This document shows positions 31,112 to 41,463 of a DNA stretch of 48,080 nt, in pieces. Source of the DNA: Pseudozyma flocculosa PF-1. Its lineage: Eukaryota; Basidiomycota; Ustilaginomycetes; Ustilaginales; Ustilaginaceae. Position numbers and translations under genes: made by a program. Each line of letters opens with the position of its first letter. Positions within the stretch are counted from its first letter, which is position 1. The notes under the pieces are model-generated. The model made no database searches, was not told the origin of the DNA, and worked only from the letters and a program-made list of their open reading frames with translations. Location of the stretch: NCBI RefSeq assembly GCF_000417875.1, contig NW_006920875.1:849309-897388 (forward strand). The letters are read 5' to 3'.

Positions 31112-32226
31112 TCAGAAGAACTTGACCCAAAGGATAAAGAGGAAGATGAAGCCCATGGCGCCGACTCTGGAGGCGGGCGGCAAGAGCACAACAAGCAAAA
31201 AGGGGAAAAGGGGATCAGTTGGTGCGATCGGGGATGAACAGGGCACGCAAGCCTGCACGCCTCCGACTCACGGCGCCCACTTCCGGTAGAGTGCGTTGAG
31301 GTTGATCTGCCTCGCCGCTTTTCGGTACTTGAGCGATTCGTCCCGCAGCGACGACGACATGTGTGACATCTCTGCACGACGGCGACGGTGTCAGATTGTG
31401 GGGACAGACGGGTGAGTGGGACGAGCGCAGCCATCCGTCGGACCTCGGTGGGAGGGGGCACGAGGGCAGGCACTCACGATCTAGGCTGTCGCCGCGCCAG
31501 AGGAGGTCCTCCATGTTCTTGGTCATGATCCGCGTCACGTCCTGCAGGTCCTCGTTGAGCTGGTCGAGGTTGGAAGATGCCGCCGACTGCGCGGTCCTCG
31601 AGTCCTCGTACAGCCGCTTGGTCCGCTGCATGAAGGTGTCTGTCGTGGGAGACGGGCGCGAGGCGGGTCGAGTCAGTCGGCGGCGAGGGGCACACATCGA
31701 GCGAGGGCCGCCTCGGTCGTCGCGACGCCGCATCTGACTCACCGAAGCCGACAAAGGCGTATGGCCTCAAGCTGCGCTGCTCGACCTGGCTGCCGTAGCT
31801 GCGCTCAAACTCCTTGGAGAGCTCGTCGAGGTAGGAAAAGGCGAGCTTGCGCGGGTAGGAACGGTCTGCGATGGTGAGGTAGACGACCGAGTTGGGCATC
31901 GCTGGTGGTGGCGAGATCAGGTAGCTGCGGGCGATGTCGGCCGAGCATCACGAGGAGGACGACGACGACGATGACCGGGCCGAAGGGGTCAGCGACAAGC
32001 AAGATGGCGACGGGACGAGCCTCGGCGGCCGGGGCGCTACTCACTGCAAGGTGAACTTGCCGCTCTCGATGCTGCAGCGCTGCTCGGATGCGGGCGTGAT
32101 TCTGCGAAAGATGAGCTTGGCCTGCTGCTTGTACTCGGAGAGGTCGCTTTCGGTCTGGCTGTCGTCGACGCTCTGGGCGAGCGGCAGGCCGTCCGAGACC
32201 CTTGCGATCTGGGTTGAGCGGACCAT
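31112..32226 (-). CDS. SEC22: Sec22 R-SNARE
   Basis: Vesicle SNARE acting in transport between ER and Golgi. Five exons on the minus strand: 32226-32045, 31924-31743, 31639-31478, 31371-31272 and 31166-31112. They total 681 nt and 226 aa, close to the usual ~215. Each splice restores a family signature: the longin domain (STQIARVSDGLPLAQSVDD, then FTLHYLI across intron 1, and PRKLAFSYLDELSKEFE); GF|DTFMQRTKRLYEDSR across intron 2; the SNARE helix with its zero-layer Arg in WRGDSLD; DQMSHMSSSLRDESLKYRKA across intron 3; and a C-terminal membrane anchor (VGAMGFIFLFILWVKFF) that completes a tail-anchored protein. It is divergently paired with the WHI2-like gene. Confidence 0.95.
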
Positions 32227-32922
32227 GGCGCGCGGGGGTGCAAAGTGGACTGCGAGAGGGTGTGCGAGCTTAACGTGGCGATGGTGCGACTGGCTGCCTC
32301 GATGAACGTGGTTGGCTGGTTGGTGGCTTCTGCTTTGGCGGTGGGCGGGTAGTGGTGAGTGACGGCGGTGGTGGTGAGTAAGTCTGGGCGCCAGCTTGTT
32401 TCAACTTTTGAGCTGTTGCCCCCGCGGCTCGGTTTGGGGTGTCCTGTGCGTCGTGGCGTGGCAGCCAGACCTCTGGCCGACCCTGAGAGTGCCAGGCTGG
32501 CTAGCTGCTCCACACGTACGCCTGCGGGACGAGACTTTGTCGCGCGAGAGACATGGCCGAGGCATCAGCCGCACTGGCCTGGCGGGCATCAACACCCGCC
32601 GCACCTCGCCTGCCATGGCTGTCTGCCTGCCTGGCTCCCCGCGCAGCCGCCGCGGCGTTCGCTGCTCGCTGGCCCCACACCCCGACTCTACCCTCCATCG
32701 TCTTGGAGCATCCCGTCTTGCCTCGGTACACTGACACTGCCCTCTTCATCCATCCTCGCTCCTACTACACTGCTGCTACCTTGACGCTCATCCTCTGCAC
32801 TCCCGCTCACATCGCACCGCACCGCTTACCCAGCCTTGGGCGCGCATCCTCGGCACACCCCTTGCGCCTTTGACCCGCCTCCGGGACTCACCACCACCGC
32901 CGCCGCCACCGCCAACGCCAAG
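32227..32922. promoter_or_regulatory. Shared divergent promoter region SEC22 / WHI2-like
   Basis: 696 nt between two divergent start codons. Near the WHI2-like gene it is C/T-rich on the + strand, as in many fungal housekeeping promoters. No clear TATA element or ORF was found. Confidence 0.6.
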
Positions 32923-34363
32923 ATGATGTCCGACGACACCCTCGATGCCACCGCCTCGGACCCGGGCCAGCAGCTCACCCAGCTCACCCTCGACCTCCGC
33001 GGCACCCGCTTCACCATCGAGCGCGACACCCTCATGAACCTCCCCGAGTCGGTGCTCCTCTGCCTCTTCCCAAACGGCCTCGTCCTTGCGCGCCAGCCAA
33101 AGCAGCCACAGTCCTTTGACGACGACGGAAACGACGACGCCGACGACGACGAGGAGGTCTACCTCGTCGACTTCGACCCCCAGTGCCTCTCCTACGTCCT
33201 CAGCTTCTTCAAGACGGCACAGGACGACTTCTACGGCATCGATGACCAGCCGGGCAAGTTCCGCCCCTCGGCCTTCGGCGGCAACGGTGGCGCGCACCAC
33301 TACCAGCAGTCCTCGGCCGACTTCTCCGACCCCAACGGCCTCTATGGTGGGGGGCCGGGCATGGGTCAGAACCCGCTCCTCAACAAGCAGGCCATCATTG
33401 TCCTGCGAGAGGAGCTCGAGTACTTTGCCATCCCGCCAAAGAGGCCCAGGACGGCCGCTTCGGGCCCCGGCGGCAAGCTGACCCAGCCCTCTGGCGACCG
33501 GCTGGCGACCGAGAGCGACATCGACATTTCCAAGCTCGAGACGACCAACCCCGAGTCTGGGCATCCGACGCCGGCGCTCCTCTCGCTCAAGCAGTCATGC
33601 GGCCGCGCGCTGCTTGACCGCAAGCAGATCTTTACCGCGCTCCAGCGCAACGTCAACAAGGAAAACAACCTCGCCGAGCAGCACCTCATCGACATGCTCT
33701 GCATGAGCGGCTTTGACCGCAACGACACCTGGGGCTTCCGTGCCCTCGAGCCCTCGCGCTGCTGCATCACCTCAATCGCCCTCGTGCTGCTCAAGACGGG
33801 CATCGCCCACGCCGGCGAGCTCGAGGCCCAGGGCATCCGTCCCGACTCGGCCGAGGCCAACGACTACTACGACGAGACGGGCCAGACCAGCATGTTCCAG
33901 GGCATGAAGGTCGACCACCAGCAGCTGGCCACGGCGCAGAAGCTGCTGCTCTTCTGGAGGAAACCTGCGGTGAGTCGTCGGCGAGCCGAGCCATCTGTTT
34001 CCTTCGCCACTGCTTTCGCGCTATGCTCGCTACCGTTGGCCCCACGGTCGCTGACCTTTGCCTCCCTGTCTCTATCCGCCCCGATGCCTGGATTGACATG
34101 GCCCGCAGCGGAAATGCTGGTGGGATGGCGTCGACATTGTCCTGCCGCATCCCGACCAGAAGCCCAACCCGGCGGCGGCCGACTCCAACGACGCTGCCTC
34201 GACGGCGGTCTCGGTGGGACTGAGCACCGTCGCTGACGCCACCAGCGCCGAGCCCGACGCTGGCATGACGCCAGAGGAGGTCGAGATGCTCAAGAACGGC
34301 ACTGGGCGGAAGGTGCGGGTGTGGGCAAGGCGGGTGTGGACGCTCGAGCTCAGCCTGATCTGA
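32923..34363 (+). CDS. Whi2-like BTB/POZ protein (stress/phosphatase regulator)
   Basis: Two exons, 32923-33969 and 34109-34363, phase-0 intron of 139 nt (gtgagt...ccgcag), 433 aa. The BTB/T1-type fold begins at about residue 22 with LTLDLRGTRFTIERDTLMNL and PESVLLCLFPNG, the signature of fungal Whi2-like proteins. An acidic insert (DDDGNDDADDDEE) and then VYLVDFDPQCLSYVLSFF follow. A second conserved block (NNLAEQHLIDMLCMSGFDRN through TSIALVLLKTG) leads to the C-terminal KCWWDGVDI segment completed across the intron. Yeast Whi2 works with Psr1/Psr2 phosphatases in general stress response and in restraining TORC1; the same role here is inferred from the family. An ATG at 32926 is an equally possible start, one codon later. 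Confidence 0.88.
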
Positions 34364-35069
34364 AGGCTAGTTGTCCAGCAGCGGCAGCATCGTGCGCTGC
34401 GACCGTTGCTCCGCTCCTCGCCTCGTCCCTTTCCTCGTCTTCGTCCTTGGCCCCTGCATCGCTCCGTCCACCCCATCCCGGTTTCGTCTCTCGTGCTCAA
34501 GGCCTCCTCCCCAGCATGCCCATGCCCACGGTACCACGGCCTCTCCTCGCATTCGCCGCCGCTCTGGCCCCATCCAGCCTGGTGCATCCACACTCCCTGA
34601 CCCCCCCACCGCTGCTGGCCCGTCTACCCGATCCTGCTCGCACGTCGTCATCCCTTCTAGCTTGCGCTCGCCCCGCCGTGTACCTGGCAAGATACCCTTT
34701 CGAGCGTAGCCATGTGCTGCTGCCCCAAAACCCCCAGCCATCATATCCTGCTGCTCGTCGTGTGGCGTGAGAACCGTCTGAACATGTTGCGACGTAGAGG
34801 TCGCGGCGCCGCCTTTGGGTGCGCTTTCTCGTGCGAGTGCCGGTGGCGCGATCAAAATGCGGGAAGAACTCGAGGGTCCCGCTGCCCGCCTGGCCTGAGT
34901 CGCCTGCCGCGGTGCCGTCTTTTTTCTGGCCGCAACTGCCGCCCTCTCGCTCCGTGCTCGTTCACCACCATCTCCACCTTAGCCTACCGTGCGCCCCGGA
35001 TCCCAACCAGAACACCGTCATCACCTCCCTACCCTCTCCACCGTACACGTCCCGACCTCGATACAAGGC
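34364..35069. other. Intergenic region WHI2-like / RSM10
   Basis: 706 nt holding the 3' end of the WHI2-like gene and the promoter of RSM10. No supported gene; open frames here are Pro/Ser/Arg-rich and lack any motif. Confidence 0.6.
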
Positions 35070-36223
35070 ATGGCTTTCAGGTGCTCGAAGCTCGCGCTGC
35101 AGGCCGCCGCCGCAAAGCCATCGTCTTCGGCACTCATCTCGGGCGCTTCGGCTTCTTCGTCGAGCCGGGTCATCTACCAAGCGGCGCGGACGTTGGCGTG
35201 AGTACCGCCAGCGCACCTCCTCCTCATGCAGAGCAGCATAGATCAGTCCTGACGCTGACCAAACACTACATGCGCCTCCGCACCTTGCACCGCCATCTCT
35301 TAGATCTTCGTCCCGAGCCGCTGCACCCGCCGAGGCCGCGACGCTCAACCAGCTAAGGAAGGAGCAATCGCTCGGTTCTACGCTTCGGGGAAGCGGCCAG
35401 CCCTCGTCTTCTTCGTCTGCCGCCGCCACTGATGCTGTCTCTGCCTCGACCGCGACCGGGCAGAAGCCCGAGCCCGAGTTTGAGATCCCCTCGTGCCTAC
35501 TGCCCACCGAGACCCAACCAAAGACGCACGGCATCCACGTCGCCACACTCCACCTCCGCTGCTACGGCGACTCGCTGCAGAACCTCGACCTCCTTTGCGA
35601 CTTTGCACGCAAGGCCGCCTTCTCGCTCGGCATCCCCGTGTCGGGCACCGCCCACCTGCCCGTCCGCACCGCCCTCTGGACGGTGCCGAGAAGCCCCTTT
35701 GTGCACAAAAAGAGCCAGGAGAACTTCTGGCGCAAGACGCACAGCCGCGCCATCAAGGTGTTTGACGCCAACGACGAGGTCGTCGACCGGTGGCTCCACT
35801 TTCTGCGCATCCACGCGCTCCCCGGTGTCGGCATGAAGGCGGAGCTCATGAGGTGCGTTCCGTCGGCCCCCCGGCGCTCCGAGCCGGTCTCAGCAGGGAG
35901 CAGAGTTGATCCTCGAGTGGAATGGCTGACCGTACCGTTCTTCCCCTCCGCACCGACCGTCCACCCCCAGGTATCACGAGGTCGGCATCGGATCCAAGCT
36001 GATGGAGGAGGCGCAGGCGCTGCAGCGGCCCAGCGCCGCCTCTCTCTCCGACAGCAGCAGCGGCAGCAAGGCGGAAGCGGCGGGCGGAAAGACAAAGGAG
36101 CAGAGCGCCGAGGACATCAAGCGCATCGCCGACGACATTGTCGCAAAGGAGGTGGAGAAGGACGGCGGATCTGCGACATCGACCGAGGGCACGAGCGGAA
36201 GCGGAGGCGGAGGCACCGCCTAG
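35070..36223 (+). CDS. RSM10: Mitochondrial small-subunit ribosomal protein uS10m
   Basis: Component of the mitochondrial 37S ribosomal subunit. Three exons, 35070-35197, 35304-35852 and 35971-36223, total 930 nt, 309 aa. The first ~45 residues are basic/Ser/Ala-rich with few acidic residues (MAFRCSKLALQAAAAKPSSS), as expected of a matrix-targeting presequence. The S10 fold covers about residues 115-235: HGIHVATLHLRCYGDSLQNL, GIPVSGTAHLPVRTALWTVP, SPFVHKKSQENFW, RKTHSRAIKVFDAN and RFLRIHALPGVG-like sequence (seen as HFLRIHALPGVGMKAEL). The second intron uses a gtgcgt donor and completes RYHEVGIGSKLMEE. The C-terminus is a low-complexity Ser/Lys/Glu extension absent from bacterial S10 (~103 aa). 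Confidence 0.93.
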
Positions 36224-37087
36224 TTCGGAACGCGCAGTTTTTCAAGGCCGGAGAGACGTCCGGGCCACTATCTGGTCGAGGAGCGAGCGGGACGAATGCG
36301 ATAATGATCCTGTCACCCTCACGACGCCCCATCTTAAGCGCAAAGAGGCCGAATTGACCGACGCCACCAGCCTCGCCGGCCAATGATACCGGGACTGCCG
36401 GGCTTCGCGGAACGAAAACCGGGCCTTCTGCACCACAGTACCATCGCCACGCTGACCTTGGAACAAGGTTGCAGCGCCACGGGCCGTGTCACGGTCGTGT
36501 GACGGTCGGGTCGCTGCTCGGTACCACGCGGTCGAGCTTGATGTTTTGTGCGGGCCCATGCTGGACACACGCCACCTTCGGAACGGCACGGGTGCGGTGT
36601 CGGCGCAGAGCTTGCGCGGCTCGTCGGGGCGCCGCGCGGCCGGAGGCGTCGACGACGTGGGGGAGGGCGGAGGAGGGGAGCCTTCAGCTCCATTCCGCTC
36701 CTTCGGCCGGCGATGCGGGGCGCGTTGGACTGCGCAGACGACAAGGTTGGGCGCCCAGCAGCAGCGTGGCGCTCCTCGTAGGTCACACAGCCCGGTACAG
36801 GCTTGCTAGCCGGCTGGTTTGCTGGCTGGCTGGTTTGCTGGCTTGCCGACGTCGTCTGCCTGCGTCCGCACTTCATTTGCGATTCTGGCCGGTGTCTTCG
36901 TTTGTCCTCGAGCTGGGTTCCGCGCCGAGAGCGGAAGGCGGTGAGGGTTCCGTCTGGGCAGTACCTGGGCAACCGAGGTGATGAGGGCCGGCGTTGCGTG
37001 CGACTTGATAAGGGGAGGTCAGGGCCACCAACAGGAGGTACCGACCACTCGCCGCCTCGCCCTCTGTGCAAGTTGGTCGTCGATACA
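36224..37087. other. Intergenic region RSM10 / FGGY-like gene
   Basis: 864 nt with no supported gene. Contains a ggtttgctggctggctgg-type repeat near 36816-36843. It must hold the RSM10 terminator and the promoter of the next gene. Confidence 0.55.
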
Positions 37088-39305
37088 ATGCATCGTGACC
37101 CTCCCGTCCATCAAGGCCCTCATCTGCAGCGTCCCTCAGCATGGCGCTCGACGTACCCGACGGCCCAGCAGCGACGGGACCTCGTAATCGGTATTGAGAG
37201 CCAGGCACATCGGCTCAGCCTCGTCGTGCTCGACGCCTCGGACCGCCTGGCGATCCTCTATGTGCACCACGTCGTCTTCAACACGGATCTCGATGCCATG
37301 TACGTTGACCCCTCCGTCCCGGAATCGTCGTCGTATGGCCGCTGGAGACATGAAAGAGGTTGAAGCTGACTCCGCACCGTGTCTGCTGGGCGTCGACGTG
37401 ACAGGGCCCGAGCGTGCAGGGCGAGCAGGTTGATCCATGCCCTCGACATCCTCCTCGAACGATGCGCGGGCGACGGCCGCATCGACCTCTCGCGCGTCCG
37501 TGCCATCGGCTGCTGTGGTGCAGTGAGTCCAGTCTGATCCAGCCGCGGCGGTGTATCGACGTGTGGCCATCGGGTCTTGCGCGACTGACGAGTGCCTGCG
37601 TCGCTGCACCTGTCGACGCGATCAGATCGACATGCCCCTCTGCCTCACGGTCGAGGCAAACGAGATGTTGGCGAGGTTGTCGCCCCGCCTGTCGCTCCCT
37701 TGCCAGCTGGCCACGCCTTCCTTCGCCTTGTCCGACACCGTCCCGGCGGCATCCAACGATCGAGCGCCCCTCGATGGCGTCGCCAGCGCGATGCCCGCAT
37801 TCCCCACCGTGTCGTCGCAGCAGCAAGGCAGCAAGGACCCACCCGGCGCTTTCGCAGAAGGGATCGCGCGGCTGTGCGGTCGAGGCGCGTCCATACAGCC
37901 GTCGCTCTACACGACACCCTCGGCGAGCACAGCGCACACCACGACCGACGCTGGCCTGGTCGCGTCGCTCCTGGCGGGTCGCGTGGTTGGCATGTCGAAG
38001 AGCGTGGCGGCCGCAACTGGCCTGGCCGCCATCGACGAACTCGAGCACGAGCCACCTCGCTGGTCCGGAGATCGGCTTGCATCGATCGGTGGCGAGACGC
38101 TCGTGCCCCAATTGGCTGCCAAGCTCGGACCGATTGACTCGGCCGCAGTTTCTCCAGCACAGCGGCAGCAGCAGAATACTGTCTCGCACTGGCTGCAGCA
38201 GCGCTTCGGCTTCGACCGGAGCTGCATCGTGGCGCCTTGCCTACCGTCGTCGGTCGCGGCGTTCCTCTCGTTTTTGCCCCAAGACAACGATATCGGGCTC
38301 GGCACCTCCTCGACGCACGACGAGATGATCGTACCGCTCTCGGACCCTCGGGCACTCCCGAGCCTGGACGCCCCGGCGCAGCTCCTGCCCGACCCCGTCG
38401 ATCCGTCGCGACGCTGGCTGGCCGTGGTCCGCTTCGAGGGAGCGGCAGAGGCGCGCCAGATTGCGCGCGATACGTCGGCGAGCGGCCGGTGGAGCACGTT
38501 TTCCAAGGTGGTCCACGCCGTGCCCTTTGGCGCCACGCCGTCGCTCGACGACAAGCGCTACGCCCTCTTTGCGCCGCGCGGCCCGCGTCGTGGCCTGCAC
38601 CGCTTCGAGGCCGGAGAGGCGGTGCCGGCGTTTGGCGATACCAGGGCCGACCCGAGGGTGGTGCTCGAGGGCCAGGCCATGGCGATGCGCTCCGCCCTCG
38701 AAGACATTGCCACCTCCGCCGCTGCTGCCGCCGCTGCTGCTTCCGGTGCTGCGGACGATGAACGTGGCGGGACTCGTCGAAGAGCAGCGACGCTGCGCCC
38801 GCAACCGCGCCGCGTCTACGGCTGGGGCAAAGCGGCGGGCGACCCAAGCGTCGCGAGCGTCGTCCGCGACGTGGTGGGCGGCTCCGTCGTCGTGGCTCGG
38901 GACGACGTCGAGAGGGCCAGCGAGACGCCCAAGCCGCTGCCGCGAGCGCGTCGGGCGATGGTGGGAGCGGCGCTGTACGGTCTCTTTGAAGCCGATGCGA
39001 GCAGGTTCGATTCATTCGAGCGCGTCGTCGAGCAGACCTACGGTCTCGCCGCACCGCACACCGACGTGCCCCTGAGCCCGACGTCGACGTCGTCCTGGAC
39101 GCCACACGCAGCTAGGCGCACGCGGGTGCAACGAGATGCAAACGGCAGGCAAGGATCCGAGGTCGCGATCAACGTGGACGCGCGCCGACTGGTCGAGGTG
39201 GCGGCGCCCGATGCCGTCATGGTCGACGTCTACTCTGCGCTCCTGGTCGAGCATCGTCGTCTAGCCACTGTGCTCGCAAAGGCCCAGACGAGGAACGAGT
39301 CGTAG
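37088..39305 (+). CDS. Divergent FGGY-family (xylulokinase-like) protein with degenerate active-site motifs
   Basis: Three exons, 37088-37299, 37420-37522 and 37626-39305 (664 aa), canonical introns (gtacgt and gtgagt donors). The order of segments follows D-xylulose kinase: VIGIESQAHRLSLVVLDA at the N-terminus, LIHALDILLERCAGDG..VRAIGCCGA, then VASLLAGRVVGMSKSVAAAT, WLQQRFGFDRSCIVAPCLPS, DIGLGTSSTHDEMIVPL, KRYALFAPRGPRRGLHRF and ALYGLFEADASRFD..YGL near the end. Typical key motifs are altered. The Asp of the N-terminal D-x-STQ motif is Glu, the SGAGQQHG loop is not found, GDNPAS has become LPSSVA, and ATGGAS-N has become GWGKAAGD. Kinase activity is therefore doubtful. The start codon and first intron are the least certain parts. 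It could be a pseudoenzyme or a fast-evolving paralogue. Confidence 0.6.
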
Positions 39306-40039
39306 CGGCCGTGCCTCTGCCGGACCTCGGCCGGTCGACCCTGCACAGCGTCCTGGTGCTGCGTCCGGTAACAAAGAGCAACGGAACGGTGGCTGCCGCA
39401 GTCGAGGTCGGCGCTCTACCTCGGCTTCCTGGTTTCCCTGGCGTTGCTATGCCATGCCATGTGCGAAGGTGGCCTTTGGCTGGCTCGAGGGAAAGAAGAC
39501 GTGTCGAGGCGATGGCAGGCATGGAGGGTACAGCCTCAGCCAGGGTTTGGGCGGTGCAGGTAGGAAGGCAAACGCGCAGGTCGGTGCTAGCGGTCACGGT
39601 GAGAGGCGTGCGAGTTCCACCTCGCCCTTTTGATCCCTTGGCGTCCCCATCCGACCGACCGACCACAGCAAGGCTAAAGGTGCGAGCACTCAACAGTGGC
39701 TTGGAAGAGACGTCCGAGGGTCCAGCACGTGCCCAAAGACAGAAGCAGTAGTCGAGCAAGCCCGGGTCCAGCGTGGCAGCGCAGCACGGCGAGGGCCTCG
39801 AACGACAAGGACGTCTCGAGAATGGATGGGCACAGGCACAGGCGCGCCGTACACGTCACGGGGGGCGCCATTGAAGCGCTGTCGCAGGGTTTCAGCGGGC
39901 CGAAACTGTGGCGTTACACGTTGATCTCCTGGGCCAAGGCGTGGACCAGCTGCGGCTCCAGTTCGTACGACGTAAGCATCATATCCAGACCTGAACCGTA
40001 GCAGGTGCCTGGTCTCCATCTGCGCCCGAGGTCGCTCCA
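39306..40039. other. Intergenic region with an orphan copy of a promoter-like block
   Basis: 734 nt between the FGGY-like stop and the stop of the small secreted gene, which lie tail to tail. No gene found. Positions about 39541-39745 repeat the upstream region of the secreted gene at 40421-40620. Confidence 0.6.
39541..39745 (-). repeat. Orphan copy of the secreted-gene upstream block
   Basis: Shares long near-identical stretches with 40421-40620, including agggtttgg near the left end, cgcaggt..gtgctagcgg, cttttgatcc, cgaccgaccacagcaagg and aaaggtgcgagcac, in the same order. No secreted-protein ORF follows it on the minus strand. Confidence 0.8.
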
Positions 40040-40300
40040 TCACTGGTCGACGGGCCCAAATCCGCCGTGAAGCTCATCGCACAGCAATTCCAAAGCGTCA
40101 GAGCTCATATCGCAGATGTTGGTCGGCTTGCACCTCGCCGCCGCGCCCAGGAACAGGCCTCGGTAGGCGCGGTTGACTCCGCAGTACCACCACTGTCCGT
40201 GGTCCAACGTGAGCCAGACTTCCTGGTCGGCCGTGGCGGCTGCCGTGGCACTGTGCGCCATCAGGGCCATCGAACAGGCCAAGGCTACGGCGAGCTTCAT
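40040..40300 (-). CDS. Small secreted cysteine-rich protein A (86 aa)
   Basis: Intronless. The N-terminus MKLAVALACSMALMAHSATA is a typical signal peptide, with cleavage likely near residue 22. The mature part is about 64 aa with four cysteines in the order C-x16-C-x5-C-x10-C and the core YRGLFLGAAARC. The same core, cysteine spacing and MKL start appear in the gene at 41197-41463, so the two are paralogues. It resembles the small, disulfide-rich secreted proteins that plant-associated fungi use as effectors, but I recognise no named family and claim no function. A shared upstream block at 40421-40620 probably contains its promoter. Confidence 0.72.
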   Translation of the reverse strand: MKLAVALACSMALMAHSATAAATADQEVWLTLDHGQWWYCGVNRAYRGLFLGAAARCKPTNICDMSSDALELLCDELHGGFGPVDQ

Positions 40301-41196
40301 GATGGCTGTCGAGGAGGGGGACTGAAGCGGTCCAGGAAAAGGGTGTCAGGACGTGTCGACATGCCGTTGTTCGACGAGGAAAGGCAGGCGTAGACACGCA
40401 GGCAGTATACATACGGTGCGAGGGTTTGGGTGGTGCTGGTAGGAAGGGAGACGCGCAGGTGGGTGCTAGCGGCTTCGGTGAGTGTCCTCCTCCGTCCTTT
40501 TGATCCTTCCTTCCCCCCCACCCTATCGACCGACCACAGCAAGGACAAAGGTGCGAGCACGTACTGACCAGGAGCTTCGGAAGAGATGTCCGACGAACCC
40601 CCACATGCCGAAATGAGACTGCGGCCAAACGACGACTGTAGCTCGAGAGCACCGTCGGATCCCGTTTCTTTGGTCCCGTTCGACTCCTGTCCGAGTGACC
40701 CCTCCGATTCGGCCATGACCAAGGCTGTGCGCCACGTGGCCGCAGTTGCCAATCCCACCACCGGTCGCACTGTCCCGACGGCTGAGATCCTTACATATTT
40801 GGGAGATCTCTTGCGTGGATCCAGAGCGAGACGCGCATCGGCGGCGGCTAGGATCAGGCGAAGCGTAAGCTGGAGCCGGTGTCGCGCGGCGCAGCGACCG
40901 ATTCGAAGCAATCGAAGTGAAGCTCTTTACAGCAGTCGACTTGGATCCTGGTGTACAGGAAGGCAATGTTCGAGCGCTGACCATACATACATGCCGACAA
41001 CCCCCACGAGAGAAGTCGTGACCCCTTCGGAAAACGACGAGTCGAGCAAGCAAGCCCGGATGCAGCCCTTGTTCCCACCTCCTCACGCAGGCCAAGTGGG
41101 GGTCCAGGCCCCTCGAGCGTCCATGACATCGCCGCTGTGCGCCCTTGCGGCCACGAGAATGTAATCGAGACCCCCCAACGCCCGCCCTGACCCTCG
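40301..41196. promoter_or_regulatory. Intergenic region upstream of small secreted gene A and downstream of gene B
   Basis: 896 nt. The left 320 nt are the presumed promoter of gene A: a gtatac-type site near 40405-40413 on the minus strand, about 110 nt before the start, and the duplicated block at 40421-40620. A ctttacagcagtcga motif occurs near 40922-40936, downstream of gene B. A 433-codon minus-strand frame crosses this region but has no gene-like features. Confidence 0.6.
40421..40620 (-). repeat. Upstream block of secreted gene A (duplicated at 39541-39745)
   Basis: Lies about 120-320 nt upstream of the gene A start codon on the minus strand and is repeated in the same orientation about 880 nt away, where no gene is attached. 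Confidence 0.8.
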
Positions 41197-41463
41197 TTAA
41201 TTGTCGTTGGGCGGTGTGAGGGAGCCAATTTGCTCGCAGGTCTGGTAAAAGGCGCCGTAGCCCATCTCTGGACAGTATCCCGATGGCAGGCATCTGGCCG
41301 CTGGGCCGAGCCAGAGGCCTCGATAGTCGGGCGAGGACCAGCAGTCCCTCATGTACGTGTGGCCTGGGTCGTCGTATATGTACCAGTGGTCCTGCGAGGG
41401 GGCTTTGGCCATGGCGAGGGGAATCGAGGCGGCCACGAGCGCCAGGACTGTGGAGAGCTTCAT
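41197..41463 (-). CDS. Small secreted cysteine-rich protein B (88 aa), paralogue of A
   Basis: Intronless. I chose the ATG at 41463 (MKLSTVLALVAASIPLAMA), because it gives a clean signal peptide and aligns with the start of paralogue A. An in-frame ATG at 41487 would add eight polar residues before it. The mature part has four cysteines in the order C-x16-C-x5-C-x11-C and the core YRGLWLGPAARC, followed by LPSGYC. An aromatic-rich segment (DHWYIYDD) precedes the first cysteine, matching the WLTLDHGQWWYC segment of A in position. Function unknown; a secreted, disulfide-stabilised mini-protein and possible effector. Confidence 0.75.
   Translation of the reverse strand: MKLSTVLALVAASIPLAMAKAPSQDHWYIYDDPGHTYMRDCWSSPDYRGLWLGPAARCLPSGYCPEMGYGAFYQTCEQIGSLTPPNDN

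Noticed and set aside
37645..39105. 486-codon minus-strand frame opposite the FGGY-like gene
   Set aside because: Arg/Ser/Ala-rich shadow frame; the + strand frame carries the recognisable FGGY segments and valid introns.
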